Source: Cordia subcordata (Eukaryota; Streptophyta; Magnoliopsida; Boraginales; Cordiaceae). Taken from it: a DNA stretch of 64,000 nucleotides. Location of the stretch: NCBI GenBank assembly GCA_028554755.1, contig JAPTOF010000005.1:18512001-18576000 (forward strand). The letters run 5' to 3'. The translations under genes and the position numbers were made by a program. Numbering within the stretch: position 1 is the stretch's first letter; the number at the start of each line of letters is the position of its first letter. Shown here piece by piece: positions 13,346-22,716 of the stretch. Under the pieces are notes generated by a model. The model did not search any database, was not told the DNA's origin, and saw only the letters and a program-made list of their open reading frames with translations.

Positions 13346-13723
13346 GTATATGTATATATTTGCTTTTAGTGTTAGGTTTGATAAGTTTGTGTTGCTGCTA
13401 CTTGTTTGTACGACTACGTGTATGTCGTTTGATAGCTTTAATTACTCTTGTATTAGATTATATTAGTTGTGGTACAAGTTTGTATTTTCATTCTCTTTTT
13501 ATCTTGGCATGACTTATATGGTACTGTCAGTTATATGACAAATTGAATTTCTTGTGTGATTAGTGTAAATTCTCTCTATTTTGTTTGGAGCACTTTTACC
13601 CTTATCTTCAAGAATTGGTTAATTATTTTTTTTTTTTGTAAATTCTGCTTTGTATTTAGAAAAAATTATTCTTTTTGACCCAAGAAAATCTAATAAACAG
13701 ATTCCTTTGGTTTTTTTTTTTTT
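12492..13723. other. Upstream region of the kinase gene and intergenic DNA
   Basis: Immediately upstream of the kinase start are a G10 run (12567-12577) and AT-rich sequence that should contain its promoter. A perfect (TA)24 microsatellite fills about 13292-13339. No gene is supportable here; the frame running through 13200-13466 is only an opening through the TA repeat. Confidence 0.6.
13292..13339. repeat. (TA)n microsatellite
   Basis: About 24 uninterrupted TA units. Confidence 0.95.
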
Positions 13724-14660
13724 AGCGAAACAGCTTCCTTCAGCTAGCTCATTAGAATTTGGGAAGAAGACATGATCAATAGAACCTGGCTGGATCCGGG
13801 CTGGGGTAGTGGCGCCCATTCTTAACCAGTTCCGAAAGGGTTCGCTCATGCTGTAGGGAGCATCCCCACTTAGTGATCGGTCTGCTAGTTCACGCAAATC
13901 CGAAGAAGTTATCACGGACGAGCCACATGCAGGGAAACTTGCACGTGTGGTTCTGGCCGGGCTTTCCTGAGGTATCTAATAACCTTGCTTCTGCTCGCCG
14001 CTGGCGCACCTCTCCTAACTATTGCCCATTTATTCTGGAATAATCTTTTTAGGAGGGACAATTTTACATATTTCTGCCAAATCCTTCTATTATTAAGTAC
14101 GGCTGGTACCATTTCGATGTGTTTCGATTCTTTCGAAAAAGAGAGGTTTGATGCTTTTGAATTCATTGTATTAATTCCACTTCCTACTCGCAGTATGCTT
14201 TTTATGATCTCGGCTAGTGGCATTAGCGTCTGAGGCTGGTGCGAAGAGGCCAACCTACCTTCTAAAAGCGGATTTCAACGGGGGGAGCGTCTGGGGACGC
14301 CTAGTCTAAAAGGTTGCTTAAGGAAGTCCATCCCCCTGCTAGCCCAAGGCAACCTTAGAGAGAGAGATGGAAGCCCTCCTATCCTCTTGACCCTTGATGG
14401 ACCGACCTTATTCAATTCCATACTAGAATTGTGATCGGGAAGGTCCCTTAGAAGGGGTCCCTTACTCAATTCCTAGCTGGGAATTGCAAGACGGAGAGAG
14501 TGGGAAGGAGGGATATAATAGGGGAATTGGAAAGGGGGCGGGGAAAGAGGGAATTTAAATAACACATTCCCTACATACAATCAAGTGGCGTAAGACTCTT
14601 GAGTGTATGAGGCTATGAGGCCCTCCACCCGCTCACCCTACGCCCTACGCTACGGGGAGG
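13724..14660 (+). pseudogene. nad2: Nuclear mitochondrial insertion (NUMT): nad2 intron 1 end plus broken nad2 exon 2
   Basis: A block of higher GC than its surroundings. At 13920-13953 lies a 34-nt group II intron domain V hairpin: it begins GAGCC with the AGC triad, has a GAAA tetraloop and closes with GGTTC. A short domain VI-like stretch follows, then an open frame from ~13978 that reads as NADH dehydrogenase subunit 2: LLLLAAGAPLLTIAHLFWNN, DNFTYFCQILLLLSTAGTIS, ERFDAFEFIVL. The homology stops near 14208 (MISA) and runs into unrelated residues and a stop (TGA 14231-14233), so the exon is truncated by a rearrangement. The rest to 14660 also looks organellar in composition, but I could not name it. 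Codons at known plant mitochondrial C-to-U editing sites are unedited (CCA, CCT, CGC at 14177-14191), so the transfer was of DNA, not of edited RNA. It is not expected to work in the nucleus. Confidence 0.85.
13920..13953 (+). ncRNA. Group II intron domain V (relic within NUMT)
   Basis: A 34-nt hairpin with the invariant layout of domain V: AGC catalytic triad near the 5' side, two-part stem with a bulge and a GAAA tetraloop. Its place just before the nad2 exon 2 frame fits the 3' end of nad2 intron 1. The domain is intact, but the intron upstream is cut, so no splicing is expected. Confidence 0.8.
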
Positions 14661-14901
14661 TATATTTATATATATGAGATTAATATATACAACAAATGCA
14701 TGGATTTCATAATAAAGTATAATTTGCTTTGACTACATAAATAAATATGAGATTATCCGGAAGAAGAAATATAATTTAAATTTATAACACTAATTTCGGT
14801 TATGAGTTCAAAATTTTTGACTAAAAACTTATCACAATTCTGGAAAGGCATATGATCATTATATATGCAAGATCAATAGAGATAAATTCAAGTTGTTATA
14901 A

Positions 14902-15030
14902 AGGTTTTTTTTTTTTTTTAACAAACCCCCAACCTTCAACCTAATGTAACCTTCCAACTCCTACTGGATTCGAACCAAGTTTTTCATTCCTAAGAGAGAT
15001 AGTTTCTCATAATATAGATTATATCTTGTT
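14902..15030 (-). mobile_element. SINE-like insertion with perfect B box
   Basis: On the minus strand a perfect Pol III B box, GGTTCGAATCC (near 14970), is followed ~55 nt later by a poly(A) run of about 14. The upstream part shows a weak A-box-like stretch. Composition and order fit a tRNA-derived SINE. No target duplication was identified. Confidence 0.5.
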
Positions 15031-16932
15031 TCCCAGTATATATTTATTCATATCATCATCTTGCACCTAGTCATGATCGAAAATTCATGCAATTTATCCA
15101 GAAAAAAAAAAAAAAGGCAATACCAACGCTGTGGATGCAAGGATGTCTAACTCTAGTCACACAAGACACATTTTTATTTGACAACAATATGTAATATTAA
15201 TGTAGGTGAACATTCAGTGTCGACTTTTAGATTTTGTGCTTCTCAGCTTCGTGTGGTTAGCTGGTTGATGTTGTGCATGACATAGGCATCAGGTGAGGCG
15301 CGTCTCGACCTTATTACGTACATACATTATCATGTATTCATGAACAGTATCTTGCTAGGACGCTATAATTGATGAAAAAAGATTATGATACAATGAAGGT
15401 TCTGATCTTTTGGTCAATATCCTTTAATAACTTTGTAATATGTCAGTGAAATTCAATAATTGTAAAATGTTTACATCACACATAACATAGTTACAAACAA
15501 ATCCATCTCCCTTTCCTCTTACCCTTTTAGCGGTAACCACAAGAATCCAATTTCTGAACGCATCAATCCTAGCTAGCAAAGATGTAGACGTGAAATTTTC
15601 ATCTTGTTCTTCAAATTAGGAGAGAGGGCTTCTGCACCCTCAAGCTAACCGTAAAAGCTTCCAGAAAAAGATGGCAAGTGTAACATTCTGAAATAGATCC
15701 ACTTCTTATAAACGCCAAATCATTGTATTATAACTGTATCGTACACGAGAAATCTGCATGCATCTATAGCTGCAGAAGTACAAGAAATAGAAGAAACTTA
15801 ACATAGTACACGAGTTTTGAGTCAATTAATTTTTACTAGTAATATATACAAATGTGTACCATTTCATTAACCTAAATTACATAAATTCAAAAAGTTAATA
15901 CCATAAAAAGTATTTTGGATTCAAATCCTAGACCGATAATATAGTACTTACAATAAGACTACGATCCAACATAGAAGAAAGGGTCAAAAATGTGAACAGA
16001 AATAAAGAGAAAGCCAAAGAACTTACAGCTGTGTACACTTAATTCTTGTTGTTCGCAAAAATTCCCAGCCGCAAAGCCCTTCACGAACGAAAACAATCAT
16101 CATAGATCTAACATTGGAATACGAGGTAGTCATGTAACCAAGAACAACTTGCCGAATTTTCCTTAAAAAATTGTCGATTCTTTTCCCTTTTGGGCTATGA
16201 TGAGTCTCATGCAAAGAGCACAATATATAGACATGGTTATCAGTGATCCTAACCTTCATGGTTATCAAGCTTTGCTTGATTAGAGTCCATTTGACTTAGC
16301 TTGTTACACGCAAAAAACAAACTGCCGGCAAGTCATCCTTGGCTACATCACAAGTACATCGTATCCTCATGTAAGACCCTGGATGAATACATGAATACCA
16401 AATTCTTGATCTGGCATTGACGCTTGTAAGAAGCTCTCTGTAGCTTGTGCCATATAAGGGTTTGTGATAATATAACTGTGCTTTGTACCAAGAGCTAGCT
16501 AGCTAGTTGCCTTATTTGGTCCGATAAATCGGCTTTCGACATACTTAGTGGAATAAGACTTGGTTGGGTTCAATTTGATACGTAAAAGCATGAAAGAAGA
16601 TGACTTTTTCTGGGATTTGACCCGAAAGGGAAATCTCGGCAGACTAAGTGGTTTTTCACATAGTATTTGGTGTGGTCACAAATCCTGTAAAGCTTTATGT
16701 CAAATAATATCTGACTATATGACGAGCAAAAGGGCTTATCGTTTGCCAAATTCAAATTCTGGATAAGGAGGTCAATATAGCCATTCTCAGGGCATTTTGC
16801 AGCCACTAGTTACTAGCGGCAGCAATCCCTTCTGTTACCAATACTTATCTTTCATCGATGAAACAAGGTTTTTTTTTCCTCTTTTTCGAAGCTTGCCCCA
16901 CCACAACCCCAAGGGTCAGCAGATGAGCATTA

Positions 16933-17136
16933 AGGCCTGTTCGGATTAATATTTTTTTTATGAAAACAGACTTTTTTTTTTTGAAAAAAGCACACTTTTA
17001 TGTAATAAAGATATTTATTAGATTTTTAAGAAAGTTTAAATTTTTTTCATAAATTAGAAGTTTTAAATTCTTAAAAATAGCACATTTTAAAAAGACTTAA
17101 AAAACGATTTTAGAAAAAGTCAATTCAAACGAGCCA
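16933..17136. mobile_element. Small Tourist-like MITE
   Basis: Left end AGGCCTGTTCGGATTAA, right end the imperfect reverse complement (TCAATTCAAACGAGCCA), flanked by TTA on both sides (16930-16932, 17137-17139). The interior is A/T-rich and foldback, with no coding capacity. TTA duplication and TIR style fit PIF/Harbinger-type (Tourist) MITEs. Confidence 0.6.
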
Positions 17137-19130
17137 TTAGTAATGAGAAGGAGACTTTACATGAATATGACATGGTTGTGACAAATCATTTTCCTCCATA
17201 TGGGAAGTGTGCTCGCTGTATTTGCATTATACCTTGTAGTTACTTTCTTCTTGTGCACATCACATTCAAGAAGTATTTTAGGGTTAGTGATTAATTGCTC
17301 TTATAACATTATGTATGCACATACAGGATTGTTGTTTGTCTTTATTTTTCTTGCATAGTAGAATTTTTGTCATATATAGACAAATATGTATTCAATATAT
17401 AAATTCTTACCATAAAAAAGAAACATAAAGGGGTTACTTTAAAATATTACTCTACCACATTTATTGCATTACTGAACCTAACGAAAACTAAGAACTCTTC
17501 TAAAATCACTTTGTCATGGTATTAGAACCACATGGATTTATTATTCATTCAAAGAGATATGTGTAAATCACAAACTATACACTGTTAATCACAAACTGAA
17601 TTATTTCAACACATCGAACACTAACATATTCTTTTTTTATATATAAAAAAAAATCACAAGTTTTAAGTTTATCTTATAATTAGATTATAAACTACATGTA
17701 AGCCAAAAAATCAAAACTTCTTACTATTTGATTCCTACTCAATTTACGAGTTGGCATGTTATATGAAATTGATTATGACATTTTTCCAAAAAAATTTCAC
17801 TTCAGAAAAAGCCTATTCAGCGAGGGGTATATATAGAATTCCCCCATTTCCAATAATATTGCAGGTAGATATATAATAAGAATTATATGTTCATTATGTG
17901 TGTTTTATGTTCAGGAGAAACGTGCATCGTAGCACCAATTGGCCCTAAACTTGGCACAAGATATCACGCCAAGCAAACTTTTTGCTTTTTATAAGGAGAA
18001 ATTTATCTTAAGTTAGATTATATATGAGCACAAATATATATATTCATTGTGGATAGAGAACGACGAAAGTGGGGCATGGAAAGAAACTTGCACGATCTTT
18101 GTGATGTAACGGGGATGGGGGGTGTTAGACCATGGGAATAATATGGTCAAAAAAATGATGTGAGCAGGACGCTATCATTATAACAAACTAAAGTTTAGTC
18201 TATATCACGGAGAAACAGCTCAGACAACGGGAAGGTTTGCGCCGAGGCGTCCAATCGAAAAAGGTTCAGTTTCTCACTATTAAAACTGATTTTTTGGTCA
18301 CTTTCAATTTGTTAAATGAATAATTTTGGTCTTGTTTTAGCACGGTCTCTCCTTGAGGATTATAACAGCGTTTTTTAATAGGAAAGTTAACTATCCCTTG
18401 AGGCACGTGTATTGAAAAACTAATAGAATTGACGGCCCAATTTGGGTCTAGAAAATTTTCTTGGAACTTGAATTCTTCACATGATACCTGGTCCATACGT
18501 TGAAACTGTTGAAGCCAAATAAAAAGAGTAAAATGTTGCCGAAAAGAATCATAATTTAGCTGGCTTTGACCTTCTTAGTTTTCTGGCACTAACCAAGTGA
18601 TAGATGATTCACTATTTCCATAGAAATTATAATGTTCGCATTTAATTACCTTTCCACTGCTCATGATTGATCATGCTAATTATATAATCAAATTAGTATT
18701 TAATGTATACATGGAGTTTAATGCTCCTTTCCAATATACGTGTGTAAGCCAAAAAATGGAAAAGAAAGAAGCAAATTAACTTTGGATTGCTGTACGCGTA
18801 TTATTTCGTGTATTTTCAAAACTCAATAGTTTAAACGTCAGTTAGATTGCCTAATGTGGAATTTTAGTTGCTAGCTTAGCCAATAATTTTGCTTTAAATG
18901 GCTGTTATTGAGTTCTGTATTATATTATTGGCTCTTCTTATTTGTTATTAATTTTTTTATACTAATATCTTCACGCAAATTGGGCTTGATTGGCCCGCAA
19001 ATGATGATGATTGTGGGATTTTATGTTTGTTGGAGGGTTTAGGGCCACCCTTCATTCAAAATCAATAAATCTCGAGTTTGGGTTATTAATGAACGCGAGT
19101 GAAAAACCCGCTATTGATTCTCTTAACAAA

Positions 19131-19158
19131 AATAATAATAATAATAATAATAATAATA
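19131..19158. repeat. (AAT)n microsatellite
   Basis: About nine AAT units roughly 110 bases upstream of the first endosulfine exon. Confidence 0.9.
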
Positions 19159-19269
19159 TGATAATGTTATGAGGAGGAATAGACCCAAGCTTATCAAGAG
19201 TTTGGCCCATAAGCATCAAGAATAATTGGCGCCAGCTTTAAAGAAATATTCATTCTCCACTACTCGGCG

Positions 19270-19365
19270 ATGGTATTCATTAAACTGAACGCAACCTTTC
19301 CAGGTTCTTCTCCAAAGCTTTCTCCTCCGAACTTCCCAGCTGTTTATCACTTCAATTCAGACCAG
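19270..19365 (+). other. Probable first exon of the endosulfine gene (5' UTR or N-terminal extension)
   Basis: ATG at 19270 opens a frame that ends at a good donor (CAG|GTAAAT, after 19365). Joining it to the acceptor CTCTAG|CAAGG before 20121 leads in frame through five codons to the accepted ATG at 20136. The result would be a 37-residue N-terminal extension rich in Pro, Ser and Phe. The conserved start at 20136 argues for 5' UTR; the open in-frame junction leaves the longer product possible. Confidence 0.5.
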
Positions 19366-20135
19366 GTAAATTTCTTTCCTATAATGTATTTTGACTTCTC
19401 ATGGACAATATATAATTATTTTTGTAAGTTGACGTTTCTGTTTGTTTTCTTTGGTGTTCTTTCGATCATCTTTGTGTATGATGACTCAATAGATAAATAT
19501 TTTATTTGCTGTCTTTCTTGCCCTTTTTTCAAGGCAGCAACTATAGAGCAAGAATGATACGAGGGTCAAAATCCATTTTACAACTCCTAGTTTTACAAAT
19601 ACCGGAAGAGCTTGTTTAAAATATATGTATTTTATGCTTTCATGATTCAGAAAATGATGACTTTGACTTTCAAATTTGCCATATTCATGTTATACTTAAA
19701 AACAATGATGAAATTGTATGTCTGAACACTAAAAGAAATCCTAGATTTATGACTTGTTTGGATTGGCTTTTTTTAAATTGTTGGTTTCTCTAACAATTTC
19801 TTAGAAAAGTGTTTTTTTTTTTAGAAGTTAAAAATTCTAACTTCTAAAAAAAATTATATTTAATCTTTTTCTTTTAGAGGTTCAATTTTCCTGAAAAAAA
19901 AAAGCAAATAATTTTTGCAAAATGAATGTACTTTTCTCAAGAAAAATTAGTTACGTTTCAACTTTCAGCTTCTTCTTGCCCATCTCAATGTGCATTTTCA
20001 TTTGTTGGAAAAAAAAATTCCTTCTTTAATGGGCTTATATTCAAATAGATTTCATGTTCTGGTTTAGAAGCCATTGTTCTCTTGTTAAAAGCTTTGTGTT
20101 CTTGATGCCATATGCTCTAGCAAGGAGCAAGCAAA

Positions 20136-22716
20136 ATGTCAGATGCTAATGCCGAGGATGCTGCTAAAAAACTAGCTGATGAGTCTGCACAAGTTCAAGT
20201 GGACGAGGACATTGGTACCGAAGAAACAAAAGACTCAGATTCTAAAGAAAATTCAATATCCCCTAAGAAGCAGGTAAGTCACAGCGGGACGATTAAGACA
20301 TACTCTTTAGTGCACGGCTTCAAAATCATTTATTTTCTTCAAAAAGCTTACGTAAACCAAAACGATATTAATTACATTACACCTGTTACGTCAATTAAGA
20401 CCATTTTGCCATGGGTACAATTATGACCTTTAAGAAATAGCCTTCTGAGCTCAACGGGTTGTTAAAGAATACAATTGTCTCGTATTAATAAAATCCCAGA
20501 ACCAAAAACAAATTTAAGAGGGGCACTTGTGTAGTCGCTACGCAGCCCACATACGTCCGACACTAGAATAGTGGAATTTTAACAACATGCAGTTCTTAGA
20601 CCTCGTATATAATTGGAAACTTGAGGATTTGAAATGTGTCTTCCCTTGTTTATAGTCCTGGTTTCTTCCTTGAATATTCCTTGTTCTATCGGGCGGATTA
20701 AATTTTGAATCCAGTCGACTATGCACTCTCTTACCTCTCCAGCCAAAAGGAAAAATTGAAGCAAAGAAAGTTTGTTTCTCTTGTTTAAGAGCCCATTTGG
20801 CCTTGCTTATTTTCAAGCGCTTATAAACAAGTATTGCTTATAAGCAAAAAATTACTTATAAGCTAATGATAAATAAATAAAAATGTATTTGGATAATATG
20901 TACTTATAAACTACTGACATATTTGATAAATAAGTGGTTATAAATAACAATAACAGTTAAAATAACTAAAAAAGATATGTAACTAATTAATTTGGTAAAT
21001 AAATGCTTATCAAATGTAAGGACAAATATGTTATTTTAATAGAATTGACCACCTAACTTATAAACACACAAAAAAAAAAAAAAAAATTTGCTCCAAGTTG
21101 CTTTTTTTTTCTTGCTTATAAGCAACTTTAAATGGCTTATAAACAAGTTTGCCAAACATGTAACTTTTTATTTATAACCTATAAGCTAGTTTGACCGGCT
21201 TATAAGCAAAGCCAAACACCCTCTTCTCATGCTTACACTTTGTTAGCGCAATGATTCTCATGCTGTACGTATACTTTTTAACTGCAGGAAGAAATGCTCA
21301 AGAAAAAGTATGGAGGGTTATTGCCAAAGAAGCCTCCATTAATATCAAAGGTGGCTTATCTTTTTGGCTCCTTTGAAATTCTTCATTTGATGCTAGAGAA
21401 ATTCTGAGCACAAGTTTGATTGCTAACTAGAATGCTTATTTGTAGGACCATGAACATGCCTTCTTCGATTCTGCTGATTGGGCACTGGGAAAGGTACTCA
21501 TCCGATCAAGGATTCTTCTTTTTAAACCCGACCTCTGATCCCAACCCAACCCCACCCCACCCCACCGCACCGTGCCCCTCATGAAAGTCGAAGCCAAGTT
21601 GTTACTTCTAGAAAAACAGCCTCAACCACTTGCACTATTCACTAATCCCTACTTATCCTTAATTCACCCGTTTACTTATCCAATTGAGAATGGTTAAAAT
21701 GTAAAATCCTCTGCTTCATTAAAATTATACGTTAAGCACTATTAACGTCCAGCAATAGGGTTGTCCCACATTTTTAAGAGAGCATATAGAATTCTCTATT
21801 CCACACTCATTCCTCATCAGCATGTCTTATCACTGAACTTTAATCATCTTATGCCATGACTTTCCTTTTAAATCAGCAAGGCGGGCAGAAGAACAAAGGG
21901 CCACTAGAAGCTCTTCGTCCAAAGTTGGAGGTAATTGATGTCTCTTTATGGAGACATTTTTTCTTTCTTTCTTTCTTTCTTTTCTGATAATTATTAAGCT
22001 AGTTCACTTTGTGCTTAGCTGAATGGTAACATTCTACACTAGAAACATTAAGATAACTATACACATTTAGATAAGGACATATAAGTAATTCAGTTAGTCA
22101 ACCACCCACTTGAAAAGGAAACGAGTCTATATATAAACAAAACAACTCACACATATATATTACGCATATAGGGGTTATTATTTGTCGTAGTAACACAAGG
22201 TGCACGACTATAGGAGGATTGTTCTATTATATCATAGTAACACAAGGTATAGAACGCGACTTCAACAAAACACAAGCATTTTGAAGTTTCGTGAAAATCT
22301 AGAGTTAGACAGACGAGGAAAAAGATAAATTCTTGGTTAGTTGCACATGAGTGCAAAACTATTTTCTCCCTACGTCTCAATAACAATCCCCTTTTTACCA
22401 CACAATATGTGTAACAGCCTACACCCCACCATCAAGCGCATTCAAGACTCTCAGCTTATTCTCCTATTGACAATCGTGAAGGTATGTGTTGTTACATATG
22501 GATTATCCATTGCCAACAAAAGTGTGCTTTCTTTTCACTTAATATGCAGCAGAAAAAGTACCTAAGCACTGCTTATTTTTATTTAACACAGATGATGGCA
22601 CCAGTACTAGCAATCCTTCTGAAGATGAGAGCAGAACACACCCTGGTGACAATGATAATAGAGAGGTTTCTGGGGACCCCAAGATTCACAAAAATGAAAA
22701 TACCGAGTGCTCTTGA
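20136..22716 (+). CDS. Endosulfine/ARPP19-type PP2A inhibitor (cAMP-regulated phosphoprotein 19-related)
   Basis: Exons: 20136-20273, 21288-21350, 21446-21493, 21877-21930, 22418-22481, 22592-22716; 163 aa. The start MSDANAEDAA agrees with plant relatives. The acidic N-terminus is followed by KKKYGGLLPKKPPLISK and the hallmark FDSADWALGK, the plant form of the endosulfine core motif, then KGPLEALRPKLE and a hydrophilic tail. Known family role: when the serine in FDS(A/G)D is phosphorylated by Greatwall-type kinases, the protein inhibits PP2A-B55 and so supports mitotic entry. That this holds in the source plant is inferred. The C-terminal tail after LRPKLE (rich in S, D, N, E) is longer than in the shortest relatives. 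An upstream exon (19270-19365) could extend the frame (see next entry). Intron 1 holds a ~435-bp MITE and intron 3 a SINE-like segment. Confidence 0.93.
20788..21223. mobile_element. MITE in endosulfine intron 1
   Basis: The ends are imperfect inverted repeats (left GCCCATTTGGCCTTGCTTAT, right CTTATAAGCAAAGCCAAACA), with many internal GCTTATAAGC motifs. It is non-coding. The ends resemble those of the GAGGGTGTTTGG elements at 30.2-32.0 kb, and TTA precedes the left end. Confidence 0.6.
21515..21650 (-). mobile_element. SINE-like segment in endosulfine intron 3
   Basis: The minus strand shows an A-box-like head (TAGTGCAAGTGGTTGAGG), a B-box-like GGCTTCGACTTTC, a G-rich body of GGGGT repeats and an A-rich end. 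Head, spacing and G-rich body match the segment at 5942-6080, so both are probably one family. Flanking duplication not resolved. Confidence 0.45.

Larger units (their letters stand above)
14661..19269. other. Gene-free intergenic region with repeats
   Basis: About 4.6 kb without a gene I can support. It holds a SINE-like insert (14902-15030), a small MITE (16933-17136), an (AAT)n microsatellite (19131-19158) and AT-rich sequence. Short open frames at 16023-16268 (-), 16560-16766 (+) and 18266-18496 (-) show no recognisable domain. Confidence 0.6.

Noticed and set aside
13200..13466. Membrane-like frame with (IY)n run
   Set aside because: The TA microsatellite is open in these frames by composition; no homology or gene context.
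14275..14469. Minus-strand frame in the organellar block
   Set aside because: No recognisable protein; it lies in the unassigned part of the NUMT.
16023..16766. Two open frames (16023-16268 -, 16560-16766 +)
   Set aside because: No domain, no splice partners and no family that I recognise; too short to call a gene on length alone.
18266..18496. Minus-strand frame of 76 codons
   Set aside because: Reads like ordinary protein composition, but no domain or exon context was found on either side.
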